DNA of 64,000 bases from Phallus indusiatus (Eukaryota; Basidiomycota; Agaricomycetes; Phallales; Phallaceae), in assembly GCA_027605045.1 (NCBI GenBank), contig JAQFWX010000081.1, positions 94,653-158,652 on the forward strand. Reading direction: 5' to 3'. Position 1 is the stretch's first letter; every line of letters starts with the position of its first letter. The translations under genes were made by a program, and so were the position numbers. The notes beneath the pieces are model-generated. The model saw only the letters and a list, made by a program, of their open reading frames with translations, was not told where the DNA came from and made no database searches. Shown in pieces: positions 46,401 to 62,880 of the stretch.

Positions 46401-48709
46401 ATGCCTCAAGACGTGGAGACCGGCGATCATATCTAGAAAAACGTAATGACTCTGACGGAGACTCTGGAAACAAACACCGTGAGTCCAGGTAAGAATTCAT
46501 TTACACTTTCACGTCAAGAATCTCATTTCAACATATAAAAAAATCAGGTCTTATTCTCAAGATGAAGATCATGAATTGCGGCGAGAGCAGGAAAGACGTC
46601 AAGTGGAACATGAGGAACGTCAAGCCAGAGAAAAGGCCAAAGAACGTGAGCGACAGCGATTGAGAGAGGAAGAAGAACGTGTTACGAGGGGAGACGTGAA
46701 AGAGAGGAAGAAGAGCGTCGAGCAAGGAGGAAAAAGAACGCGAAGAAGAGGAAAGAAGGGAGAGGAAGGCACGTGAAAAGGAGGAGGAGGAACGACGACT
46801 CAGAAGAGCCAGGGAAAGAGAGGAAGAAGAAAGAAGATTGAGACGAGCTAAGGAAAAAGAGGCGGAAGAACGAAGGGCTAGAGAGGACGAAGAGCGGCGG
46901 CTCAGGAGGGCGAAGGAGAAGGAGGAAGAAGAGAGACGGCTGCAAAGAGAAAAAGAGCGGATTGAGGAGGAGAAAAGAGCGAGACGGGAAAGAGAGGAGC
47001 AAGAACGCAGAATTCGCAAAGCCAAAGAAGAAGAAGAGCAAAGGGAGAGGGAAGAAAGAAGAGAGCGACGGAGACTTGAGGAAGAGCGAAGGCTGAAGAA
47101 AGAGGAGGAGGAACGAAAGGCCAGAGAGGAGGCGAAGAGAGAAGAGGAGAGAAGAAGGCGAAAAGAAGAAGAGGAGAGGAAGAGGAGAGAGGAGGAAGAG
47201 TCAAGGAGGAGAAAGAGGGAGGAGGAGGAGGAAAGAAAGGCGAAACGAGAGGAGGAGGAAAGGAGGAGACGGGAGGAAGAAGAGAGGAGGAGGAGGAGAG
47301 AAGAAGAAGAGAGGAGGAGGAGAGAAGAAGAAGAGAGGAGAAGGAAAGAGGAAGAAGAAAGGCAGAGGAGAGATGAGGAGGAGAGAAAGGCGAGAAAAGA
47401 GGAGGAGGAGAGAAAGCTAAGGGAAGAGGAAAGCATGAGAAAGGAAGAGGAGAGAAGAGTCAGAAGGCAGCAGAAGGAACTCGAACGACTTGAAGCCAGC
47501 CTAAAAGCTCAAGAAGAGGCTGAGCGGAAAGAAAGGGAGTGGCAAGAGCGAAAAGCAAGAGAGGAGGAACAGCAACGCAGAGAGAGGGAACGCGAGTTTA
47601 TTCGGCAACGTGAGATGGAAACAGAACAAAGACATCAAGAAGACTCGGGCTGGCGTCCAGAGCCTAGGAGTTTTTATTCTATGTTCAGCGACCGTCCGAT
47701 GACATCGACTGCTGGCTCGAGCTATCTCTCGAACTATACACCACCATATATGGGAAGCCACGACTGGGAACCAGCACCTCGGCCAAAGAAGCGAAGCCAC
47801 GATATCCATAATTCCGGAAAGCAACCTCAAACCCGCAGAGAACCGGCGAGGCTTCCTGATATCAATCGACGTGCTGAATTGGGGATTTATTCTCCAGAAT
47901 CCGTCTCTACTACTTACAGGCGTCCTCGCGCTGTCAGTCTGGAGTCTCCACCTTCCCAGCCGCCTACTCCGCCATATAAAGATACGGGATCCAGCTTGCG
48001 ACGTCAACAAACCAATGGACATGTACATCCATCTGTGTCCGCTGGTGAGACAACGTTCGTACGGCCTCGTTTCCCTAGACCCGTTTCAGGAGTTCCTTCT
48101 CCAGGCGTTTTCAAAGCAAGCGAGGCTTGGGAACACGACAGGTTCTGGCGTGGCCAGAGCATGAACTTTGACTCTGGAAGCGCTGTATCCAGTTCCGTAC
48201 CTCCACCGTCTTGGGTTGATCATTCGTATAGCTACGAAGCAAGCATACCTTCGGTACCCTACTTCCCTCCCGATCCTCATCAAGGATCTTCTTACACTTC
48301 ATATATGGTTCAGCCTCCTGCATGGTCATATCCTCATTACCAACATGCTGCTCCAATTGAACCCTTCAGCATTCCCCCAAGCTCGAACCCTACCTCCTCC
48401 ACCACGACAATCCAACTATCAGCTGGAATCCCACTCGCCCCCGTAACTGTGTACTTCCACTTGGTAGCTGTTCTTTCTTGTCTTTATCATATCTTATCCC
48501 AGTCTATTCTTTGTTTACATTCTTTATGTTTTTTCTTCATAATGTCTTATCAGGACTCTGTTGTTCATCATTATTTAATCTTTTGTGCAGTCTGTTTTGT
48601 TCATCATATTCCATTTCTTTCATATCACCAAGAAAATCATTTGGACGCATTCTATATGCATGTACTACATTCATCTTGCAATTTTACAGATCTAACTTTC
48701 GACTGGTAA
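43416..48709 (+). CDS. Large disordered protein with a very long charged (ER/K) helix, unknown function
   Basis: I do not recognise this family. The start MPIGYGTNTSALAS (ATG at 43416) joins across an intron (43458-43529) to SFANASASSSKV. The N-terminal half is Ser/Pro-rich and disordered, with proline clusters (VLPPPPPKD, FPPPPPSKQ) that could bind SH3 or EVH1 domains, and an SR-like segment (STPRSRRTSETSPRARDGSP). From about 46560 to 47640 it encodes some 350 residues of alternating Glu and Arg/Lys, likely a single alpha-helix or coiled coil. A Tyr/Pro-rich C-terminal part follows. Extra introns at 44491-44545 and about 46122-46175 keep frame. The region 46680-46740 changes frame, by a short intron or indels. 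The true 3' end is unclear: coding quality fades after about 48440. Confidence 0.6.
46560..47640. repeat. Polypurine tract encoding the ER/K helix
   Basis: The plus strand is nearly all purine for about 700 bases in its core (46780-47470), with repeated GAGGAG, GAAGAA and AGAGAG words, including a 24-nt unit repeated in tandem near 47280-47340. It codes for the charged helix. The complement shows a long Ser/Leu open frame that is only a shadow. Confidence 0.85.
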
Positions 48710-50337
48710 CACACTGGGTGCAAGAATCGATTGAGTTCAAATCGAATCAGCTTTGAAGACGTTCTCGTCGATCATAAGTTACTGATACTGGATAACGCCG
48801 TTTAGATCCTATGTTGAAAGCAACCAAGTAATTACACTGCACCCCTTTCAGTGTTTATTTTGATCCTATTAAAAGTGAATGAAATCATGAATGTCCTCGC
48901 AATGACGCAAGATTAGGATCAAACGAAACGATAGCGGAACTTGAGCGGGACCATCAAGATTCAATGCTGAGTCAGCAATATTGAGGTAAGCCCGGTGGTG
49001 CTACTGACGTGTTTCTCAAAAATTTTCCAAGCGAAATCTTCCCAAAAAAAGACCGTTGCTCTTCTTCAGAATTTGGGCTAAAAACCTGTCTCTATATTGA
49101 TGATCAGCTATGGTTACATCCAAGAAAAAGCAATTGACGATAACTCAACAAGTGCTTAAGCTCAAGGTTCACCAACCCAATATCATAGACATTTCTTTAC
49201 TTGCTCAGTTGAATCATATTGGATCAAGAGCTTGAACTGGATGATATCATCACCTCCGGGCCAAAAATACTATTATTACGAAACAGGGTGGCGTATAAAC
49301 ATTTCACCAGCACAGCCCATATCGAGTGACTCAGGTCATTCATCACATGCATCACAACTCAAGCCTTGTCAAACTTAATTTAGAGGTGAAGTCTCTTTGT
49401 GTGTCTTAGACAATTGCATGATACTAGTTAATTAACAGATTTTTCGCCGCAAGTGAGAGATTAGCAAAGCTGCTCATCACGTTATTCTTGATACCACGGA
49501 TTCGTTCATCTTCAGACTCTCAAATCTGTACTTTCTAAAACTCTAACGTGAAGGTCTGTGTTCGGTTTGCCCGGCCAAACAACATAGTAACTAACAACTG
49601 TGCCAAGCCCACTTCGTTTCTTTACGTGTGGCAGACCTATGCGTGCCAAGTCTTTTTCCCCGACTGTCATAAAGCAATTAACGATTTTATAATTATTGTT
49701 TCGAGTGAAGCGACATCCCAGTTACTTTGGCTTGAATCTGTATATTCAGTGACAAGTGGGTATGGGTGTTTCGTTCTCCATGACGTGGTAAATAATACAA
49801 AGCTGTTTATGCCAACCGAGAGCAGCCGTTAATTAACTGGTGAGCCACTTCAAGCTTCATCCTTCAAGTTATCTTAACTTGATTCGTATATTTGAAACGA
49901 GCTTAGGTGACAAATCACGAGGGGAAATCTAAACAACACCGCAGCTTACTCCTTTGAAGCTAGTTGAAGTAACGCCATGATGAACAATTGGTGCACACCT
50001 CCGCAGGTACCCGAAAGTTTATATGATGGTCAGATCTTTCAATTTTGGCTCCGTGAGTCTGGCGAAAATTTGCGATACACTATGTATCTAACTCTCGTCT
50101 TAAATTATGCCTTTTGGACGATCGTAAGGACTGTCGTTGACACCAGTCACGATGATGTGTCAGTAAGTAGTATCTTGATCCAGTACTGCCAAGTTGTTCG
50201 TGATCTTTGATGTGTCGTAGAGAATGCTCTTAAGCTTGCCAAGTCACCCCGGCTAAAACAATAAACCTTAAAACCAATTTGAAAAAGTGTAACATGGCTA
50301 CATCTGGCAATTAACATCAGCCAAGAGTCAGCTAAAC
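48710..50337. other. Intergenic, no supported gene
   Basis: AT-rich with scattered open frames below 95 codons and no recognisable product. No repeat or RNA gene is seen. Confidence 0.5.
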
Positions 50338-51010
50338 CTAAATCACTTTAGGGACTGCAGGAATCGCTCCTGGGATTTTGTCGACGGCCGATGTTTCTGC
50401 GCTGATGTTGTCAGTGCCAGTAATATCTACACCCGTCAAACCGCCTGTAGCACCAGTAGATGTAATTCTAAGGGTAAAAAGTTTTCAAGGAATTTTCTCG
50501 TATCACGAAATGATAGGATTTATCCCTACCTCATGATTGCATCACTTAGCGTATCGCACGCGATGACGACCCCTGCTTCGCCAACAGCAGGCAATGTAAC
50601 ACATTGGGTGTCTTGCCCACAAGGTTGGGGAGCTAATAATTGGTTGTTAAGGCACTAAAGGAAAGGTCAGTCTGGGATTTAGCCCGGTCGTATGGGTCTG
50701 ATATTATTGTTTGCATTTTACCTGGCTAACACCGGTTCCTATGCAACTAGGTACACCATCATTCGGGCATGAATCACCCACTTGGGCGGTTATTGCTGCG
50801 AGATTCATTTGTTGCGCAAGTTGAGCGTTACCTGAAAGGTGGTTTATTGACTGAGCATGTTCGCTTGGACGCGAGTTTATGCATATATGACGTACTTAAG
50901 GCAAAGGTGTCGTTACTGCTCTGACGTGTAATAAGGTTGTTAAAAGGTACCGCCCCGACAAAAAAATGAACGAAAGAAGCAACGAAAACCAGGGAAGTGA
51001 AAGAAACCAT
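50338..51010 (-). CDS. Small secreted cysteine-containing protein
   Basis: The start MVSFTSLVFVASFVHFFVGA is a clear signal peptide. After exon joins (DTFALS|NAQLAQQMN and GTGVSQ|CLNNQLL) the mature part contains six cysteines in two groups: SCPNDGVPSCIGTGVSQC, then PCGQDTQC and IAC. The protein ends GAIPAVPKVI at the TAG 50338-50340. About 140 residues. The Cys/Gly pattern is reminiscent of the CBM19-like tails found on fungal secreted proteins, but it stands alone here and I cannot confirm a binding function. A small secreted effector-like or wall-associated protein is the fair description. Four exons; joins keep frame. Confidence 0.7.
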
Positions 51011-52234
51011 TATAAGAAAGTACTATAAAAATAATAAGGAGAAGGAAGAAGTTTTTTTGGAGAAAACTTTGTTCAATCATCTGTTTCTTTTATACAAGGT
51101 ATGGGCGAAGAGGAGATTGCCGAGTATATGCCATCAATCTGCCATCAACTCTCATAGCCATGTTGTTTGCTCGACGATAAAGATAACAAGTCAAAATCAC
51201 CTTTATCATCAATTATCTATGACAGCAAACTCCGATAACACGCTGGTATAAATACACACCTCATTGATGTCGTTATTACTGGTCGATTAGAGATTCAAGC
51301 ACTGGAACTGAGGAAAACATGCTCTCATCTCAGGTCAGGACACTCTTAAGTGCCATGATTGTTTATATGGCGTGAGATCATGTTCTGGCTTTGTGTGATG
51401 TATCGAACACACCATCTCAGGCAGCGGTTATGGCCAGGGGATGAACAAGGATGGCAGAGTATGAGAATTCAAATAAATCTCGCAATGGGTATCATAGTGA
51501 ATGCGAATAAAATTTATTTTGGGTATGCATATATCAGCCCCAAACTTGTGACTTCAAGCTTGGGAGCTTGCAAAACCGGAAGTAATATTGACGAGTAAAT
51601 ATATCTTGATAAAATTATGCGCTCATCGTTTTCGGGTTTTACCAGTAGTGTTTGCTCCGTGTACATAATTACTATCCGTCGGGCAACGTTGTCAACTATC
51701 TCCGCATGAGTTCGCATCTGCTCGCTGGAACGCTCACTGGATATCCCGACATCGTACCTAAAACCGTTTTGAATTAAACAAAAGACGTCATTTGGACACA
51801 ATTAGCTTAGGTGGGAATAACAAATGTAAGCCAACAGATTTTCATTCGTCTCATTCATTAAAGACGTACTGAGATTCTATAATACCCAGTCTTCTGGGTT
51901 ATATGGTATTACATTGATGTGTGACTACAAGACTAATGGTGTATGTGGGTAATTGGAAAAGTGTGTAAGGGTAGAGTACATTTAACATGAAGAAGTGCCA
52001 ATGCAAGATGCGAGATGCAGTGAGTAAGCCATGCCGTAAAGGAAAGCCAAAATCTGAATAAGCTACCAATGATCAATCGATTGATGACGTAGAATCAGGT
52101 CAAAGAAAATTATGAGACGACCCATACAAAGACAAAGGGAGGGAACGAAACAAAAGAAAAAAACATGAAAGGGAAAAAGTGGACAGACAGAAGGGAATAA
52201 AATAAATAGACAAGAATTTATCTCGGGCATCAAG
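51011..52234. other. Intergenic, no supported gene
   Basis: Promoter of the small secreted protein and 3' flank of the next gene. The open frames present are short and overlap on both strands. Confidence 0.5.
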
Positions 52235-53737
52235 TCATTCTGCCAGGCTTAAGCTGCCAACGGCTTCTTCTGCGCCATCAATACATTTCCTCGTCTTCTC
52301 GCGCTCTTTTTCCGAAGCAAGTGGAGGAAGTCTGGCTACTGAACGTATGGTAGGGCTGCCGAATGAAGAGGGTCGCATAATTGGTGATGATGCTGGCCGC
52401 ATGACCGGGGAGGAGGTGACAGAACGAGTAGAACGAGGTATTGGTATTGGAATGGCTGGTGAATGTGAGTTGGATCCTGAACGGCTGTGAGTATGGTGAT
52501 GCGCGTGAAAGGCAGGCGAAACAGCCCGGCGCTTCGCCATTGGATATGGATCATATCGATCCTCGACTGATGGGAAGCATGAGCTCACGACTCACTACAT
52601 TACGGAAGAAGATAATAGGACACTCACATTTACGTTTATTTGAGCGGCACGATGCAGGAGGAGGAGTTTCACGCCATTGTGTAGGTGAACTAATTGCTGA
52701 TAACGGTTGCTGTTTACGAAGATTGAGTAAAAGAGAAAGCGGCTGAAGAAAGGTTTACGAACCATATCGATGTCCATCATAAACCCGTTTGCGAAGGATG
52801 TGTCGAGAGTCATTGGTGCATCCTCACCAGAACCACCAGAAGCAGATGCCCCTGATCCAGAAGGCGTCATCGAGACGCTATGCACGCTGCCAGGCGCAGT
52901 GGTATTCTCGTCTTCGTCATCGCTCCCACTCTCATTGTCATTATTCAAGTCGTCGTCATCAACGACCGCTTCCTCTGGATAACGGCCCCGGTTTAACCAC
53001 GAACGTGGTGTCCGAGGAGTATTCCTGTTTATTGGAAAGCTGGCGTTGGAATATGATGCGACCAGCCGTTGGAACTGCGCCTCGGACTTCAGTTCGGCTT
53101 CAATTGGGGATCTAAGCTCAGTTTTGATGTCGATAAGACGTGGCGGTTTAAGGGGAATGGAGGCTCGTCGGACCAGGCGAGAGGTGGGAGTTTCAGGAAG
53201 GCTAAGAGTTAGGGACGGTTGTAATTGCCCAAACCGAAAATCAGCCGGTTTTGACGTGGATGGAGTTTGGTCGTTGTTGAAATCAAATGAAAGCAACTTT
53301 GAAGGGATTTGGGATGCTACAGCAGTTGATGATGACGCCGGTGACGACGATGATGAGGGTGACGACGCGGTGTTCGTGTCGGCATTCACGGTTTCTGGAT
53401 TGATGGAAAGCAATGACCGCTTTGCGCGGAGGGGCGAAGAGATAGAGAAGGAGCTGGCAAGTTTTCCATCGGGGTGAAGATGAGAATTGATAGGGCTTGA
53501 GGCAAGCAGACTAGAACGTCGGAGACGGCGAAAGAAAGGGTTTATAGAGTCATCGAGTGACGACACTGCCGACGGCGACGAAGGAGCGGAAGCTGAAGAA
53601 CTGGGGATCAAGGCGAAGTCGGACAAAGACGTAGGGAGAGGAGACCTGTTTTCGATGAGGTTTGTGTCGAGCATGTCGAGGTCGACGATGGTGGGAGTGC
53701 TCAATGGAGGGTTAGCAGGAAAGGTGCTTCCGCCCAT
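52235..53737 (-). CDS. Conserved-looking disordered protein, unknown function
   Basis: I do not recognise a named family. The start is MGGSTFPANPPLSTP (ATG at 53735-53737). Most of the protein is Ser/Pro-rich with short ordered islands: SINPFFRRLRRSSLLASS, RRASIPLKPPRLIDIKTEL, a helix around EAELKSEAQFQRLVASYSN, and an acidic block DDDDLNNDNESGSDDEDEN. The last exon holds a basic motif, DRYDPYPMAKRRAVSP, that looks like a nuclear localisation signal. It ends CIDGAEEAVGSLSLAE. Two introns (GTAAAC...TATCAG and GTGAGT...CATCAG) keep frame. The composition suggests a nuclear regulator with many phosphorylation sites, which is inference. Confidence 0.65.
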
Positions 53738-53764
53738 TTCCACCTTTCTAGTCTAGCGTCTAAA

Positions 53765-53771
53765 TCACGTG
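53765..53771. promoter_or_regulatory. TCACGTG E-box
   Basis: CACGTG core 28 bp before the ATG of the gene at 52235-53737, so it lies in the 5' UTR or at the transcription start. Confidence 0.35.
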
Positions 53772-54802
53772 TTCTCCCGAAGGCCACTGTGACACTCTGT
53801 TCCCAGTGGTCCAGTGTCACACGCAGAACCTGAGTGTATTTTTAATCCACTAATCCAAAAATTGTAATCACCGTCGTTCCTCGCCTGCTTGCCTATCGTA
53901 GCTAACCTCAATCTTTTTCCCAAATTGCATCTTCAAATTGGCATCATATATTGAGCCCGAATCTCTGGCCGCTGCCAATGGGTGTCGTTCGAATTTAGAA
54001 CGTCTTGTTCCTAAATGTTCCATCGAACGCGCCATTTCCAATCGTAGGCTAGCCTTGCGCCATAGCCTGTTGTCCTGGATCTTTTATTGGGAATTTCTTT
54101 CATCACCAAAACGTGAAAATCATGATATCTCTCATGAAGGAAGCCCCCAGCTATTATCCACCAAAGTTGGAGCGGTTCCTGAATTTTTCCTGTTCTAAAG
54201 TGAGACGAATGTTGTCTTCTGGGAGTTTACCTATCTTTGGAATAAGCCACAGCTGACTTTTAGTCTTTTTTCACTACGGCATTAGCGCAGGTGCGCATGC
54301 TTCTCCGATCTTACCAAATGCTAGTCAGGTTGCAAGTGAGTTCAGAAATCAAACCCCCGAATATAAAAAGAACGTGTGGATCATTTCCTGATATGCTTAC
54401 CTACTTGATTCGAAGCACTACTGATTGGTGTTTCTCTGCATCCGACTCCCGCATTCATATTCGGCGCTCAGCAATCTACCAAGCTCCCCACTATTCTTGA
54501 TTTCCCTGGTTTCTTCGAAGTTGTCCCCCAAGAAAAGACCCAAGTCTACACGGACAGAATTGTACTTTTCAGTCGGAGCACAAACTCATCATTGTCAGTT
54601 CAGTCGTCAAGCATTGCCTCATAAAATCAAAATCTGACAACTTGGAGAAGCCCTTTGATTTCAACTTGAGATTTCGGGCTAATTGAATAAGTAGTAACGA
54701 AGCAAAAGAAAACCGGTGTCACTTTTAACTCCAACTCCCATGTGTGTACATGTTCTCACTTTCGTTCACCCAGGCGCTTCATGTTGCTTGTTATTGACAA
54801 TC

Positions 54803-54910
54803 ATCCAATAGAATACTGTAATGGACATCTTACCTTCTGGCACCCCGTAAAATGATCACAAAACCTTAAATTGGCAAACACCCCTGGGAAAAACCATGAG
54901 TATATATATA
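54803..54910 (+). promoter_or_regulatory. CCAAT and TATA boxes of GMC copy 1
   Basis: ATCCAATAGAAT (54803-54814) and TATATATATA (54901-54910) lie 160 and 62 bp before the ATG. The same CCAAT dodecamer and a TATA at almost the same distance occur before copy 2. Confidence 0.6.
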
Positions 54911-54914
54911 CTAG

Positions 54915-57661
<2,747 letters not shown>

Positions 57662-58221
57662 AGGACTTAGTCTATTTTTCGGACGTAATTTATTTGCGTC
57701 AGGCGAGTCTTGGCATGCTACTAAAGGGTTATACATTTCCTTTCCGGTTAGCTGAACATACCCTAACTGGCCCCCTCGAATTGCTCTATGGAAATTTTTG
57801 TAGTCTAAGCTCAATATGCTTCTATGTAATTTTGTATCTGCGTATGCTTTACCTGGGGCCACAGGCCCTGCCAATAGTTCGGAAATGTGGTTTATCTGTC
57901 TGAGAATAGTCACCGTTGGCTTTTGGTCCTGTTTTCACTACGGGTTTTGCATCCGAAATAATAATCTCGGTTCTCAACTTGAATGCCCTGAGTCAAGTCT
58001 ACAAGAATTGCAGTATAAAGAATATTACCTCACGAGATGTAATGACGCGGGTGATACTATGACAAGGTAAACGATAGCTAGGTACAGTGTTAATAAAGAA
58101 ATAATGATGAACTAGGTACGTATAATGACGCGACTGAGTGAGGAAGTAGGCGTCGTGCGCTTATTTGCAGCAGTTTTGAAACTGACGCTCTCACCCAACT
58201 GGAGCCCCAACCCAGCTCCTG

Positions 58222-58251
58222 ATTGGATTGGATTGGATTAGATTGAATTGG
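58222..58251. repeat. Tandem ATTGG (inverse CCAAT) pentamers
   Basis: Six consecutive 5-bp units: ATTGG three times, ATTAG, ATTGA, ATTGG. On the minus strand the exact units are CCAAT. About 400 bp before copy 2. Confidence 0.8.
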
Positions 58252-58468
58252 CTTCGGCAATGGGGCAACATGAGTACAGAAATTAACCCGAAACGTCAGC
58301 AAAGAAAGGCCTCGGCAATAAAGGCGTCTCAAATTACTATGTGCCAAAAGGTGCTAATAGGACCTTCCACGGAGCACCAACACTCAAGCTCTTTCATGTA
58401 CGTCTTCCCTATTTTCTTTTCCCCAGGCGCTTTGTGTTTATCAAATTGTCATCTGTTACTGAATACTT

Positions 58469-61372
<2,904 letters not shown>

Positions 61373-61950
61373 GAAACTTGTTCCATTCCATCAAGAATAA
61401 CTTATTGGGACAACTGGAAAGGGAAATTATGTTTATAGAAATGTACCAGTCTAACTAATACCAAACACACCCTACTCTTTTCCAAAATTTTTCTGAGAGT
61501 TCGCTGCCGACACTGATGTTGAGTAAAAGGATTGCCCTTGATCACTCCTGTCTCTGGATTCCGGTTTCCTTTTGCTTTCTTTTCTATGTTTTAATTCGTC
61601 CCACCTTTTCACGTATCTAATCACCACGAATTTGAGCCCACCTCGTATAATCGCGCTTGTAGATGCATTTAGTCAGCATTTGAGCTACTTATGACGGAAA
61701 CAGACCTCTACGCCTTTATCAGAGCTTAAAGCTTAAAGAATGGCGGCTTCACGACAATCCTCTCGGTTGCAAAGACGAGAGCCATCGATTAGTTTTCTCT
61801 CATTGCTACGGAAACTTGTAAATACAACCCAAATCCACAGGAAGGCATAATTGTAGTAATTTTTATTAGCATCATATGCTGCGCATTGTAATGTAAATCT
61901 GAAAGCATATTTAATCAAGTTCCACATTGTCAGGGGAACAGAAAAGGTCT
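61373..61950. other. Intergenic
   Basis: 3' flanks of copy 2 and of the hypothetical minus-strand gene. No gene is seen. Confidence 0.5.
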
Positions 61951-62433
61951 TTACAGATATAAGATTGCGAAGAACGCGTTAGAGCTCCATAGTATTTGCT
62001 TCGGTTGACCGAATGATGGTGATTGTGTTTCTGAACTAAATGTCGGCATCGACAATAATTTAACATCTTGTTCGGTTTGCAAGCTCATTTCGTGGTTCTG
62101 ATCGACATCTTGTTGCTCTTGAAAATACGCAGACTGGTTGCTGTCATCAAAATTAAAGCCGTCGTTGTAGTCAAGGTCGTCAGGCGATGGTGAATGCACA
62201 CGCGACGGCGGCTCGACCATGACACTCTTTGCGTCCGAATCGTCGTATTCTTCGTCGTTCATTGGTGATTCGCCGTGATGAAATTTGGTAAATGGGTGAA
62301 GACTGGCCAAGTTAATCATCAGTACAACATGCTCCAGTAGACGCGCCGTGATCAAATGCCTGCCGTACTTTTGTGTTGAGCTTTCGACGACTTTTTCGTC
62401 CATTTCCATGTCTTCATTGCGAGTATAATCCAT
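61951..62433 (-). CDS. Acidic hypothetical protein, 160 aa
   Basis: This is an uninterrupted frame from MDYTRNEDMEMDEKV (ATG at 62431-62433) to TAA at 61951-61953. The product is acidic and Ser/Asp-rich, with a predicted helix RHLITARLLEHVVLMINLAS and the segment PPSRVHSPSPDDLDYNDGF. No domain is recognised. A second open frame just upstream (62414-62596, start MIHIDEYTFDKQGHL) could be a first exon, but I found no splice that joins it in frame. It could be a real small gene or part of a larger broken one. Confidence 0.4.
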   Translation of the reverse strand: MDYTRNEDMEMDEKVVESSTQKYGRHLITARLLEHVVLMINLASLHPFTKFHHGESPMNDEEYDDSDAKSVMVEPPSRVHSPSPDDLDYNDGFNFDDSNQSAYFQEQQDVDQNHEMSLQTEQDVKLLSMPTFSSETQSPSFGQPKQILWSSNAFFAILYL

Positions 62434-62826
62434 GGTGAAAGTATGAATGCAAACAGGTGGCACTGACTCCCTCTTTTAAATTCAGAAGGCGTATGGACCT
62501 GAGGACAAAGGAGTTGCGATCGGTGTTCGAAATTAACCCGTTGACATGTTTCAAATGTCCCTGTTTATCAAAGGTGTATTCGTCAATGTGTATCATTTTT
62601 CGATTTCATCATTGTTATCATTGCTGAGCACGAGCTCATTATGACAAATCCCTCAACCAGATTTTAGAATGGCAGAATATTGTTCTTGAACTGGCATGGT
62701 AACCTGAAAAGAAGATTTGACTTGCATAGTGTTGGATGATGGATTTGCCATTGTGTAATGTTCTCCATTATCATGAATTGAATGGAAAATAAACTATGGA
62801 TAGATGGTTATTGTGTTTGTCGAATT

Positions 62827-62834
62827 GCGATCGC
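62827..62834 (+). promoter_or_regulatory. GCGATCGC palindrome before the NOP6-like gene
   Basis: GCGATCGC followed by AGTCC, 54 bp before the ATG. The same octamer and AGTCC word precede RRB1. Confidence 0.4.
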
Positions 62835-62880
62835 AGTCCACTACATAGGATAGAGTCCTGATGTGACAACAAAATGTCAC

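Noticed and set aside
46528..47436. 302-residue Ser/Leu-rich open frame on the minus strand
   Set aside because: It is the complement of the polypurine ER/K coding region. Its composition is explained by the GAG/GAA codons on the other strand.
53938..54198. 86-residue open frame on the plus strand
   Set aside because: It has no ATG start (it begins with TTG) and no recognisable domain or splice partner.
62414..62596. Possible first exon of the acidic hypothetical gene
   Set aside because: The only GT...AG pair I found between the frames is under 40 nt and does not keep frame.
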